The translations under genes and the position numbers were made by a program. From positions 1 through 38,516 of the forward strand of contig NZ_JAGILA010000013.1 in NCBI RefSeq assembly GCF_017874595.1: DNA of 38,516 nucleotides, in the 5' to 3' direction. This document shows positions 26,616 through 34,909 of the stretch, one piece after another. The DNA comes from Sinorhizobium kostiense. GTDB taxonomy: Bacteria > Pseudomonadota > Alphaproteobacteria > Rhizobiales > Rhizobiaceae. The notes under the pieces are model-generated. The model made no database searches. It had not been told where the DNA came from and saw only the letters and a list, made by a program, of their open reading frames with translations. The stretch's first letter is position 1. Every line of letters starts with the position of its first letter.

Positions 26616-27392
26616 ATGGATCTGGGGTTAGCAAATAAGCGGGTTTTGATCACCGCCGGTGCTGCCGGAATTGGTAGGGCGGTAGCGGAACATTTTATTG
26701 CCGAGGGCGCAAAAGTGCTCGTCTGCGATATTGACGAGGAAGCGATTAGAAGTGTTCGGGCAACCACAGGCATATTTGCAGTCAGCACGGATGTTTCGAA
26801 GTCCGAAGCGGTGGCTGAACTCTTCGTGGAAGTCGATCGCCAACTGGGTGGACTCGACATTTTGATCAACAACGCTGGCACCTCAGGTCCATCGAAGCCG
26901 CTGGAGGCCGTCAGCGATGAAGAATGGCGAGCTACTCTCGCCGTTAATCTGGATGGATCATTTTTTTGCGCGAGGTCCGCAGTACCCCGCATTAAGGAAG
27001 CTGGAGGCGGATCTGTCGTTAATATCTCTTCTGTCGCAGGTCTTCTGCCTTTCGCTAAGCGCATCCCTTACTGCACAGCAAAATATGGCGTTATCGGGCT
27101 TACAGAGGTAATGGCCAGGGAGCTCGGCCCGCACAACATCAATGTCAACGCGATATGCCCCGGAAACGTTGACTCCCCTCGAGCGGAGCGCGTGAATGTT
27201 ATGGCAGCGCAATCGTTTGGGTTGTCAGTAGAGCAGATAAGGCAAGCAGTCCTCGATCAAACGTCCATGCGCAGGCTCGTAAGCGTCAGCGAGATCGCAG
27301 GTATGATTGCGTACCTTTGCAGTCCTCAAGCTCGGATTATTTCGGGACAATCCATAGCGATCGACGGCCAAACAACAGCTACCGAATTCTAG
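26616..27392 (+). CDS. Short-chain dehydrogenase/reductase (SDR)
   Basis: This 258-residue classical SDR has a Rossmann cofactor motif, TAGAAGIG, at residues 13-20 (a variant of TGxxxGIG), DINNAG-type INNAGTSG, the catalytic Ser in NISSVAG and the YCTAK (YxxxK) dyad. Aspartate in VLVCDIDEE at the end of strand 2 suggests NAD(H) preference. It is the first gene of the carnitine operon. L-carnitine is already served by the dehydrogenase downstream, so a D-carnitine dehydrogenase or a different hydroxy-acid oxidation is possible; that is inference. The start was chosen at ATG 26616, with AAGGGAT upstream; the longer frame is unconserved. Confidence 0.88.
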   Translation: MDLGLANKRVLITAGAAGIGRAVAEHFIAEGAKVLVCDIDEEAIRSVRATTGIFAVSTDVSKSEAVAELFVEVDRQLGGLDILINNAGTSGPSKPLEAVSDEEWRATLAVNLDGSFFCARSAVPRIKEAGGGSVVNISSVAGLLPFAKRIPYCTAKYGVIGLTEVMARELGPHNINVNAICPGNVDSPRAERVNVMAAQSFGLSVEQIRQAVLDQTSMRRLVSVSEIAGMIAYLCSPQARIISGQSIAIDGQTTATEF

Positions 27393-27477
27393 CAATCCAA
27401 ACGCTCTAGCCGAAGGTAAACGGCGTAATTCAGAGCATTTGTCGACCGCTACCCGTATTTAGCTAAGGAGAAGATCA

Positions 27478-28377
27478 ATGACCCTATCCATGAACCGTGA
27501 GGTTTTTATCACTTGTGCTGTGACCGGCGCGGCTGATACTGCATCGAAGTCCCGCCACGTGCCCCGTTCGCCGGAAGAAATCGCGGCGGCCTCCATCGAA
27601 GCTGCCAAGGCAGGTGCTGCAGTCGTCCACATTCATGTTCGCGATCCGGAAACGGGGGCGCCGTCTCGCCGAAACGATCTGTACAAGGAAGTTACCGATC
27701 GCATACGACAGGCGGACACAGACGTCGTATTGAATATCACCGCTGGCATGGGTGGCGACCTGATTTTCGGTAGTGTCGAACAGCCATTTCCAGTCGCTCC
27801 GAACAGTGACTTCGTTGGCGCCTCCGAAAGGTTTGCTCACATTCTCGAGTGTGCTCCAGAGATTTGTACGCTTGATAATGGTACAATGAACTTCAACCTC
27901 GGGGATTATGTGATGGCCAATCCGCCATCAACACTGCGTGCAATGGCCAAGATGATGACCGACTTCGGCGTTCGGCCTGAAATCGAAGTTTTTGATACCG
28001 GACACTTGTGGTTCGCTAAGCAACTCGTCGAGGAAGGTCTCATCGAGGACCCGGTTTTGGTTCAGCTTTGCATGGGTATCCCATGGGGTGCTCCCAATGA
28101 CCTCAACACCTTCATGGCCATGGTGAATACGATTCCGTCGAATTGGACTTTCTCCGCGTTCGCTATCGGCCGCGACGCATTAGCCTACCCCGCGGCAGCT
28201 GTTCTGGCGGGCGGCAATGTGCGCGTAGGTCTTGAAGACAACCTTTACATTGGAAAGGGTCAGTTCGCAACGAACGCCCAGTTGGTCGAGAGGGCCGCCA
28301 ATGTGGTCGGAAACATGGGGGCCAGGATTATCGGTCCGGAGGAAGTTCGGCGCAAGCTCAAGCTAACAAAGCGATAA
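27478..28377 (+). CDS. BKACE-family beta-keto acid cleavage enzyme, probable dehydrocarnitine cleavage enzyme
   Basis: This 299-residue TIM-barrel enzyme belongs to the BKACE (DUF849) family. The zinc ligands are visible as His51 and His53 in HIHVRDPETG, and the third ligand, a Glu, in RVGLEDNLY. BKACE enzymes condense a beta-keto acid with acetyl-CoA, releasing acetoacetate and a new CoA thioester. Placed beside a carnitine dehydrogenase-thioesterase fusion, the expected substrate is 3-dehydrocarnitine, giving betainyl-CoA and acetoacetate. ATG 27478 follows TAAGGAG at good spacing; ATG 27490 is a less likely alternative. The family is sure; the exact substrate rests on context. Confidence 0.9.
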   Translation: MTLSMNREVFITCAVTGAADTASKSRHVPRSPEEIAAASIEAAKAGAAVVHIHVRDPETGAPSRRNDLYKEVTDRIRQADTDVVLNITAGMGGDLIFGSVEQPFPVAPNSDFVGASERFAHILECAPEICTLDNGTMNFNLGDYVMANPPSTLRAMAKMMTDFGVRPEIEVFDTGHLWFAKQLVEEGLIEDPVLVQLCMGIPWGAPNDLNTFMAMVNTIPSNWTFSAFAIGRDALAYPAAAVLAGGNVRVGLEDNLYIGKGQFATNAQLVERAANVVGNMGARIIGPEEVRRKLKLTKR

Positions 28378-28473
28378 GACGGTTGACTGAAAAAACAGGA
28401 CAACAGAGCTCCGAGCTGTGCTGTCCCGACTGTTCAAGACGACCACGCAACATACTGAGAAGGAGAGACACCT

Positions 28474-29970
28474 GTGTCTCAAATTGCAAAGGCGGCTAGC
28501 ATTGGCGGCGGTGTCATCGGCGGCGGCTGGGTCGCCCGCTTCCTTCTCGCTGGCATCGACGTCAACGTCTATGATCCTCATCCCCAAGCTCAGCGGCTCA
28601 TTTCGGAAGTAATTGCTAATGCGGAATACGCCTACACGATGTTGACCAGCGCGCCGCTTCCAAAACGCGGAGTTCTGACATTCTGCACCTCTCTCGAGGA
28701 GGCGGTTCAAGACGTAGACTGGATCCAGGAAAGCGTGCCCGAGCGGCTGGATTTGAAACGCAGCGTGCTAGCTCAGATAGACGTCGCCGCCGATCCTAAG
28801 GCATTGGTTGGATCTTCCACCTCTGGCCTGATGGCGACCGATCTTCAGAAAGACATGAAACGTCCAGAGAGGATGTTCGTCGCACATCCATTCAACCCTG
28901 TATATTTGCTCCCATTGGTTGAACTGGTTGGTGGTAAGCAGACGGCTAGAGCGGCGCTGGAAGATGCGAAGGCTCGCTTGGTCACCATCGGCATGACCGG
29001 ATTGATCATTAGCAAGGAGATTGATGCTTTCGTAGCTGATCGTCTCATGGAAGCTCTGTGGCGTGAAGCTCTGTGGCTCATCAAGGATGACATCTGCGAC
29101 ACCGAAACTCTCGACAATGTCATTCGATACTCGTTCGGTCTCCGTTGGGCGCAGATGGGCCTTTTCGAGACCTACCGCGTTGCTGGCGGCGAAGCCGGAA
29201 TGCGCGATTATCTCTCCAAGTATGGTCCCTGCCTCCAGTGGCCATGGACGAAGCTTACGAACGTCGTTGACCTCGACACCGACCTAGTTGACAAGGTGGC
29301 GAGCCAGTCTGACGCCCAGTCAGGGCAGCGTGGCATTCGGCAGCTCGAGAAAATCCGCGACCAGAACCTGGTCGGTATTATGCAGGCCCTAAAAGTTGGG
29401 GACGAGGGGCGGGGCTGGGGTGCCGGGAAACTTCTAGCCGACTTCGAAGCCCGTCTTTGGAGAATCGCTTCGAAAACACAGATGGCGACAGGCGACCAGA
29501 CATTAAGGCTTCTGGACTTGAAGGTTCCGGCTGCCTGGATTGACTACAATGGGCACATGACCGAATACCGGTACACGCAGTGCTTTGCCGACGCCACCGA
29601 AGCGCTCTTTCAGCAGATTGGCGTCGACATGAATTATGTGAACGGCGGCCATAGCTACTACACGGTCGAGAGCCATATTCGGCTACTTGCTGAGGCAAAG
29701 CTGGGTGACGCGCTGTACGTAAAGGCGCAACTGCTTCCTTCTGACGGCAAGACGATTCATAGCTTTATGTCGTTGTACCGGACGTCCGACAACACGCTCT
29801 TGTCGACTTATGAAAGCATGATGTTGCATGTTTCTTCGAAGGAGAAACGCGCGGTCCCGCCTCTGCCTGAGATCATAGGGAAGCTTAAGCCGCTCATTGA
29901 AGGTCATTCTGCCCTCCCAGTTCCTGATGCGGCGGGGCGCTCCGTTGGCATGAAACCAGCCCGCGCATAG
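28474..29970 (+). CDS. L-carnitine dehydrogenase fused to a betainyl-CoA-type thioesterase
   Basis: A 498-residue two-domain protein. The first 320 residues or so are a 3-hydroxyacyl-CoA-dehydrogenase-like NAD enzyme: Rossmann motif IGGGVIGGGW at 10-19 and the catalytic-His region VAHPFNPVYLLPLVELVGG. After a linker, residues from about 340 form a hot-dog thioesterase, with VPAAWIDYNGHMTEYRYTQ as its signature. This fusion is typical of rhizobial and Pseudomonas-like carnitine dehydrogenases. It would oxidise carnitine to 3-dehydrocarnitine and later hydrolyse betainyl-CoA to glycine betaine. The start is GTG 28474 after AAGGAG. Length and motifs are complete. Confidence 0.9.
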   Translation: MSQIAKAASIGGGVIGGGWVARFLLAGIDVNVYDPHPQAQRLISEVIANAEYAYTMLTSAPLPKRGVLTFCTSLEEAVQDVDWIQESVPERLDLKRSVLAQIDVAADPKALVGSSTSGLMATDLQKDMKRPERMFVAHPFNPVYLLPLVELVGGKQTARAALEDAKARLVTIGMTGLIISKEIDAFVADRLMEALWREALWLIKDDICDTETLDNVIRYSFGLRWAQMGLFETYRVAGGEAGMRDYLSKYGPCLQWPWTKLTNVVDLDTDLVDKVASQSDAQSGQRGIRQLEKIRDQNLVGIMQALKVGDEGRGWGAGKLLADFEARLWRIASKTQMATGDQTLRLLDLKVPAAWIDYNGHMTEYRYTQCFADATEALFQQIGVDMNYVNGGHSYYTVESHIRLLAEAKLGDALYVKAQLLPSDGKTIHSFMSLYRTSDNTLLSTYESMMLHVSSKEKRAVPPLPEIIGKLKPLIEGHSALPVPDAAGRSVGMKPARA

Positions 29971-29993
29971 CGGCCGGAAAAGGAAGTCACGCA

Positions 29994-30158
29994 ATGCTCC
30001 GCGGAATTTTTGTTGGCGTCGCGCTAACCAGTGACGCCGTAGATCTTGCCAATCCGGGGTTATGGCGTGCGCGGCTGCATTCTGTCGCCCAAGCTCCAAA
30101 GCTGAACGGCAAAGTGTACCCGATATCACAGTACCGAACCGTTGGAGGAGTGAGTTGA
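29994..30158 (+). CDS. Small ORF coupled to the CoA-transferase gene
   Basis: The 54-codon frame MLRGIFVGVALTSDAVDLAN... has AAAAGGAAG about 8 bp before its ATG. Its stop (TGA 30156-30158) overlaps the TTG start of the CoA-transferase A subunit. It fills the gap between two operon genes almost exactly. I know no family for it. It may be a real small protein, a coupling leader or chance; a stretch like QYRTVGGV is not recognisable. Confidence 0.35.
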   Translation: MLRGIFVGVALTSDAVDLANPGLWRARLHSVAQAPKLNGKVYPISQYRTVGGVS

Positions 30159-30853
30159 ATAAAGTCTTTGATGACGCCGGTGGTGCACTGAATGGCTTGT
30201 TGTTTGACGGAATGTTCATCGCTGCTGGTGGGTTCGGACTCTGTGGAATTCCGGAGTTGCTGATCAGCGCGGTCCGGGAGGCGGGTACCAAGGATCTAAC
30301 AATCGCGTCGAACAATTGCGGCGTCGACGACTTCGGCCTCGGCGTGCTGCTGAAGACGAAGCAGATCAGGAAGATGATCTCGTCCTATGTGGGAGAGAAC
30401 GCAGAGTTCATGCGCCAGTACCTGAGCGGCGAGCTTGAGCTTGAGTTCAACCCGCAGGGAACGCTTGCCGAGCGCATGCGCGCCGGCGGCGCCGGCATTG
30501 CCGGCTTCTACACCAAAACCGGTGTCGGCACCGTCGTTGCCGAGGGCAAGGAGACGAAGACCTTCAACGGCGAGACCTATATTCTCGAGACAGGCATCAT
30601 CGCGGACCTGTCGATTGTCAAGGCCTGGAAGGCCGACACGTCGGGCAATCTCGTCTTCCGCAAGACAGCTCGCAACTTCAACCCGCCGGCCGCGACCTGC
30701 GGCAAGATCTGCGTAGCGGAAGTCGAGGAGATCGTACCGGTCGGCAGCCTCGATCCCGATCAGATCCACCTGCCGGGGATCTACGTGCATCGCCTCATCC
30801 AAGGCGTGCACGAGAAGCGCATCGAACAGCGCACGACGTGCGCGGCGGCCTGA
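30155..30853 (+). CDS. 3-oxoacid CoA-transferase, A subunit
   Basis: This 232-residue alpha subunit of a family I CoA-transferase has the hallmark GGFGLCGIPELLISAV early, then SNNCGVDDFGLGVLL and GAGIAGFYTKTGVGT. With the B subunit it would move CoA from succinyl-CoA or acetyl-CoA to acetoacetate, the product of the BKACE step. I chose TTG 30155 as the start: GGAGGAG lies 5-11 bp upstream, the length fits the family, and the longer frame to 30062 is unconserved. It is 15 bp from the B subunit gene. From about 30280 the sequence is visibly more GC-rich than upstream. Confidence 0.92.
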   Translation: MNKVFDDAGGALNGLLFDGMFIAAGGFGLCGIPELLISAVREAGTKDLTIASNNCGVDDFGLGVLLKTKQIRKMISSYVGENAEFMRQYLSGELELEFNPQGTLAERMRAGGAGIAGFYTKTGVGTVVAEGKETKTFNGETYILETGIIADLSIVKAWKADTSGNLVFRKTARNFNPPAATCGKICVAEVEEIVPVGSLDPDQIHLPGIYVHRLIQGVHEKRIEQRTTCAAA

Positions 30854-30868
30854 GGGCAGGGGGAAGAG

Positions 30869-31498
30869 ATGGCTTGGGACAGAAAGCAGATGGCAGCACG
30901 GGCTGCCCGCGAACTTGAAGACGGCACCTATGTCAATCTCGGTATCGGCATTCCAACGCTGGTGGCCAATTACATCCCAGACGGCGTCCTTGTGACGTTG
31001 CAGTCGGAGAATGGTCTGCTTGGTATCGGCCCCTTTCCGACCGAAGACCAGATCGATGCGGATCTCATCAACGCCGGCAAGCAGACGGTGACGGAGCTGC
31101 CGCATTCCGCTTTCTTCGACTCGGCGCAGAGCTTCGCCATGATCCGCGGCGGCAAGATCGCTATGGCTATCCTTGGCGCCATGGAAGTGGCCGAGAACGG
31201 CGACCTCGCCAACTGGATGATCCCCGGCAAGCTGGTCAAGGGCATGGGTGGCGCCATGGACCTGGTTGCAGGCGTCAAGCGCGTGGTCGTTGTCATGGAT
31301 CACACCAACAAGGCCGGTGAGTCCAAGGTGCTGAAGGCATGCACTCTGCCCCTGACCGGACAGGGCGTCGTCGATCGGATCATCACCAATCTCGGTGTGC
31401 TCGACGTCGTCGATGGCGGACTGAAGCTGGTCGAGCTTGCCGAGGGCGTTACCGACGGCGAGATCCGCAGCGCCACCGAGGCGACAATCGTCAACTAA
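30869..31498 (+). CDS. 3-oxoacid CoA-transferase, B subunit
   Basis: The 209-residue beta subunit carries the catalytic glutamate in the SENG motif (LQSENGLLGIGPFP, Glu47). It also has VNLGIGIPTLVANYIP and the GGKIAMAILGAMEVAENGDL and MGGAMDLVAGVKRVVVVMDH blocks of the family. The thioester with Glu47 transfers CoA to acetoacetate. It starts 15 bp after the A subunit with GGGGGAAGAG as ribosome site. Complete and normal in length. Confidence 0.93.
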   Translation: MAWDRKQMAARAARELEDGTYVNLGIGIPTLVANYIPDGVLVTLQSENGLLGIGPFPTEDQIDADLINAGKQTVTELPHSAFFDSAQSFAMIRGGKIAMAILGAMEVAENGDLANWMIPGKLVKGMGGAMDLVAGVKRVVVVMDHTNKAGESKVLKACTLPLTGQGVVDRIITNLGVLDVVDGGLKLVELAEGVTDGEIRSATEATIVN

Positions 31499-31570
31499 CG
31501 TCGACAGTTCTTTGCTGAGCCGCTGCAGACGGCACGCTTCTGACTTCGCAGGACCATAAAGGAGACCACC

Positions 31571-32752
31571 ATGAGCACTCCCTCCATCGTCATCGCCAGT
31601 GCGGCCCGTACGGCCGTCGGTTCCTTCAACGGCGCTTTCGCCAGCACGCCCGCGCATGAGCTCGGCGCAACGGTCATCAAGGCGGTGCTCGAACGGGCGG
31701 GCGTCGAGGCGGGAGAGGTGGACGAGGTGATCCTCGGCCAGGTGCTGCCGGCGGGCGAAGGGCAGAACCCGGCGCGCCAGGCGGCGATCAAGGCCGGCAT
31801 TCCGCAGGAGAAGACCGCCTGGGGCATGAACCAGCTTTGCGGCTCCGGCCTTAGAGCGGTGGCACTCGGCATGCAGCAGATCACGACCGGCGACGCCAAC
31901 ATCATCGTGGCCGGCGGCATGGAGTCGATGTCGATGGCGCCGCATTGCGCGCACTTGCGCGCCGGCGTGAAGATGGGCGACTACAAGCTGATCGACACGA
32001 TGATCAAGGACGGCCTCACCGACGCCTTCTACGGCTATCACATGGGGACCACCGCCGAAAACGTCGCGCGCAAGTGGCAGCTTACCCGCGAGGAGCAGGA
32101 CGAGTTCGCGCTCCGCTCCCAGAACAAGGCGGAAGCGGCGCAGAAGGCCGGTAAGTTCGCCGACGAGATCGTGCCCTTCATCGTCAAGACGCGTAAGGGC
32201 GACGTTACCGTCGACCAGGACGAATATATCCGTCACGGCGCCACGCTCGATTCCATGGCGAAGCTGCGCCCGGCCTTCGACAAGGAAGGAACGGTGACCG
32301 CCGGCAATGCCTCCGGCATTAACGACGGCGGCGCCGCGACGCTGCTGATGAGCGAAGCAGAGGCCGGCAGGCGCGGCATTCAACCGCTCGCCCGCATCGT
32401 CTCCTGGGCGACCGCCGGCGTCGACCGGCAGATCATGGGTACGGGTCCGATCCCGGCCTCCCGCAAGGCGCTCGAAAAGGCCGGCTGGTCGATCGGCAAC
32501 CTCGAGCTCGTGGAAGCGAACGAAGCATTCGCGGCACAGGCTTGCGCGGTCAACAAGGATCTCGGTTGGGATCCGTCGATCGTCAACGTCAATGGCGGGG
32601 CGATCGCCATCGGCCATCCGATCGGCGCATCGGGTGCCCGCGTCCTCAACACGCTGCTCTTCGAGATGAAGCGGCGCGGCGTCTCCAAGGGCCTTGCGAC
32701 CCTCTGCATCGGCGGCGGCATGGGTGTCGCCATGTGCGTGGAAGCGGTGTGA
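31571..32752 (+). CDS. Acetyl-CoA acetyltransferase (thiolase)
   Basis: A full-length 393-residue biosynthetic-type thiolase. The nucleophilic Cys is in NQLCGSGLRAVALG, the His in GGAIAIGHPIGASGAR and the second Cys in LATLCIGGGMGVAMC. In this operon it would split acetoacetyl-CoA into two acetyl-CoA, replacing the acetyl-CoA used by the BKACE step and yielding one net. An AtoB or PhaA role in another location would look the same, so the assignment of direction is contextual. AAAGGAGA precedes the ATG. Confidence 0.94.
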   Translation: MSTPSIVIASAARTAVGSFNGAFASTPAHELGATVIKAVLERAGVEAGEVDEVILGQVLPAGEGQNPARQAAIKAGIPQEKTAWGMNQLCGSGLRAVALGMQQITTGDANIIVAGGMESMSMAPHCAHLRAGVKMGDYKLIDTMIKDGLTDAFYGYHMGTTAENVARKWQLTREEQDEFALRSQNKAEAAQKAGKFADEIVPFIVKTRKGDVTVDQDEYIRHGATLDSMAKLRPAFDKEGTVTAGNASGINDGGAATLLMSEAEAGRRGIQPLARIVSWATAGVDRQIMGTGPIPASRKALEKAGWSIGNLELVEANEAFAAQACAVNKDLGWDPSIVNVNGGAIAIGHPIGASGARVLNTLLFEMKRRGVSKGLATLCIGGGMGVAMCVEAV

Positions 32753-32766
32753 GGGGAGGCAGTGTC

Positions 32767-33255
32767 ATGGCCGCCGAGCACCGCCTTTGCGATGTCGCGC
32801 TTGACCACTCCTTCAGCGGTCGAGATGCTCGAATTGAGCGCGAACAGGCGCTCGCCATTATCGACCTTTTAGAAAGCAACTCCTTCATCCCAGTCGGTCA
32901 CGAGGGTGGGCCGTACCGTCTAAGGATCGAAACCGCGGACGGACGCCTCGCGCTGCATATTGCCGATGATGAGGGCAAATACGTCGTCAGTCACTATCTA
33001 TCGATCGCGCCGTTCCGCCGATTGCTCAGAGACTACACCCGCGTCTGCGAAGGCTATTTCGAGGCCATGTGCCGTCCCGGACCTGAACGGCTGGAAGCCA
33101 TCGATATGGGCCGACGCGGCATTCATAACGAGGCCGCCGAACTTCTGAGGGAGCGTCTCTCAAGCAAAGTGCTTATCGACAAAGACACCGCTCGTCGGCT
33201 CTTCACACTGATTTACGCACTGCTCGTACGCAATGCCCCGCATCAAGTCTGCTGA
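32767..33255 (+). CDS. UPF0262-family protein
   Basis: The 162-residue product begins MAAEHRLCDVALDHSFSGRD and contains PVGHEGGPYRLRIETADGRL, DYTRVCEGYFEAMCRPGPER and DMGRRGIHNEAAELLRERL. These match my memory of the UPF0262 proteins found across alphaproteobacteria, usually as a single chromosomal gene. Function is unknown. It is cotranscribed with the thiolase: 14 bp separate them, with GGGGAGG as ribosome site. The longer frame to 32542 is a shadow of the thiolase gene. Its presence in this catabolic operon is unexplained. Confidence 0.8.
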   Translation: MAAEHRLCDVALDHSFSGRDARIEREQALAIIDLLESNSFIPVGHEGGPYRLRIETADGRLALHIADDEGKYVVSHYLSIAPFRRLLRDYTRVCEGYFEAMCRPGPERLEAIDMGRRGIHNEAAELLRERLSSKVLIDKDTARRLFTLIYALLVRNAPHQVC

Positions 33256-33607
33256 GCTGAAACCGCAATGCCAGCAAGGCGCACTGGCAGGAAACTGAGG
33301 TCATGCCGAAAACCGCCGGCTCGGCGATAACACGAGAGTAAGGCGCGGACGGGTCTTGGCTCCCTCAAGAGAAGCCTGCGGCAGCGGAGGCAAAAACACG
33401 AGCCGCCTGCAAACACGGCAGCCTCTCTGACAGCGGGACTTTATATCAGTACTAGGTGAGGCCGCGCCAACGGCCCTGCCTCTCGGTTGGTCTGGTTGGC
33501 TCGCGACGCCGTCAGACTGATCGGCCTCTCGGAGTTTTACCCGGTCCACAGAGCATTGGATTCTACTCCTAAGGCAGTTTCATCAACCAGTCGCGGGAGT
33601 GAATGCA
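33256..33607. other. Stretch downstream of the carnitine operon
   Basis: No gene is supported. A plus-strand frame from about 33487 (VWLARDAVRLIGLSEFYPVH) looks protein-like but has no start signal and is unrecognised. No clear terminator was found after the UPF0262 gene. Confidence 0.3.
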
Positions 33608-33775
33608 ATGAACAAGCCTATTGGAACGACGGCCCGAACTGCCGAAATTTGCCCCGAGAGTGGAGTCTGGAAGGTGATCGGCTTGCCGACAACCACCGCT
33701 CCTATCGCGAAGGGCAACCGTATGCCTCCGTATAGCGGGAAGGCTGTCACCTGGAAGCTCGTCAGTTATGCCTAA
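33608..33775 (+). CDS. Small 55-residue protein, unknown function
   Basis: The frame is MNKPIGTTARTAEICPESGV, then WKVIGLPTTTAPIAKGNRMP, then PYSGKAVTWKLVSYA. Coding is convincing: GGGAG lies upstream, and the pattern GxW...APIAKGNRMPPYxGxxVxW recalls small YjzC-like or zinc-ribbon-like proteins that recur as short hypotheticals in proteobacteria. One Cys is present. A strong hairpin follows at 33796-33822. I do not know its function. Confidence 0.6.
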   Translation: MNKPIGTTARTAEICPESGVWKVIGLPTTTAPIAKGNRMPPYSGKAVTWKLVSYA

Positions 33776-33795
33776 TGAGTAAATAGATGACCGCC

Positions 33796-33822
33796 GGCCC
33801 CTGTGAACACATTGCAGGGGCC
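33796..33822 (+). terminator. Hairpin after the 55-residue protein gene
   Basis: GGCCCCTG and CAGGGGCC form a perfect 8-bp stem with an 11-base loop, 20 bp after the stop at 33775. No T-run follows, so it may be a weak or Rho-assisted terminator, or an RNA stabiliser. Confidence 0.5.
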
Positions 33823-33839
33823 AACCTTGCGCTACCAGC

Positions 33840-34006
33840 ATGCTCACTCCAGCTGGTGGGTAGCGCTTCCTCGGCGCGACGGTCGGTCATGGGCCTGCAA
33901 CAGCCGATGCACCTGAATGCGACTGAAGCCCGAGCAACTCGGCCGCCCGGCTGCGGCTGCGAATCTGCGGGATGAGTTCAAGACGATGCAATTCCTTCTG
34001 GGACAT
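33840..34006 (-). pseudogene. ISNCY-like transposase, N-terminal fragment
   Basis: From ATG 34006 the frame reads MSQKELHRLELIPQIRSRSR, AAELLGL, then after a frameshift VHRLLQAHD. This is the helix-turn-helix start of ISNCY/IS1202-type transposases. A C-terminal piece of the same family lies at 34910-35475 on the same strand, but in the wrong order to be one element. Confidence 0.55.
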
Positions 34007-34150
34007 GATGCTGGTCAAACGTCAACGTTTGGAAGGAAGACTGGCGCCGTGAAGCGTGGTTGAGAGCAAGAGCGTCACGAGAGGCGAACACTGTCGCATC
34101 TCTAAAATGCCGTGTGAGTTCATGCCGAACTGCGACTTGCACATGTGACG

Positions 34151-34690
34151 CTAGCCGACATGCCGCGTTTGCGCGAGTAGTTTCTTGCGCAAGACTTCCG
34201 CGGGCGTTCGATAGCCCAAGCACTTCCGCGGCGCCGAGTTGAGCCGGTCGCAAATGTCCTTCAGCTCGCCGTCGCTGATCGACAGGGGGTCCACCTCTCT
34301 CGAAAGCCTTTTGCGACCCGGCCATTGGTGTTCTCGACCGTGCCTTTCTGCCAGGGCGACTGCGGGCCTCAGAACCATGTCTGCGTTCCGACGCCAGCCT
34401 GCAGATAGGGTCATTCGCTGAACTCAGTGCCCGGTCGAAGGTGATGGAGCTTCGAGCGGCGCGGGGTAGGGATCCTCAATCAGCCCGTCCACGATCGGCT
34501 TCGATTGTCGTTGTTGCGCAGGAAGACCGCAAAGCGGCTGACCCGCTCGACCAGTGAGGTCACGTTGGCCTCGCCGAACTTCTTGCGAAACTGAATGAGA
34601 TCGCACTCCTATATGTGGATACCCCAGGCGATGCAAGGGCTTTTCGGATAGTTTGAACGTGAGATCGGGTACGGTCATGTGTCAGGCCTC
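34151..34690 (-). pseudogene. IS30-family transposase, C-terminal remnant
   Basis: The clear part is WQKGTVENTNGR (split by frameshift), then DPLSISDGELKDICDRLNSA and PRKCLGYRTPAEVLRKKLLA, ending at 34151. The sequence further upstream (EANVTSLVERVSRFAVFLRN) fits the middle of the catalytic domain. Stops and indels break it, and the N-terminal third is missing. Confidence 0.7.
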
Positions 34691-34909
34691 TATTGAAGCG
34701 GCTTTCTATTTGCCGCGGGCCTTTATGGCGTGCGAAGGTCGGGTCCATATCAATGTCGCGGGCGCGAAGCCCTCTGGGAGTGCCTGGTTTTCCGGACCTC
34801 GATCTTGTCGATCCGTTGTCCTCACTGTCCAAAGTCCTCCGCACATCATCGAAAATGCTTAGTTTCGGCGTTAGGCCGAAACAGGAACATCTCGATATTC
34901 CTCATTCCT

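Noticed and set aside
31859..31876. TGGCAC-N5-ATGCA sigma-54-like match
   Set aside because: It lies inside the thiolase coding sequence, with no TGT-N10-ACA upstream and no downstream gene start; such matches occur by chance.
30296..32617. 773-codon minus-strand open frame
   Set aside because: It is the antisense shadow of the CoA-transferase and thiolase genes, produced by GC-rich codon bias; no motif or start signal supports it.
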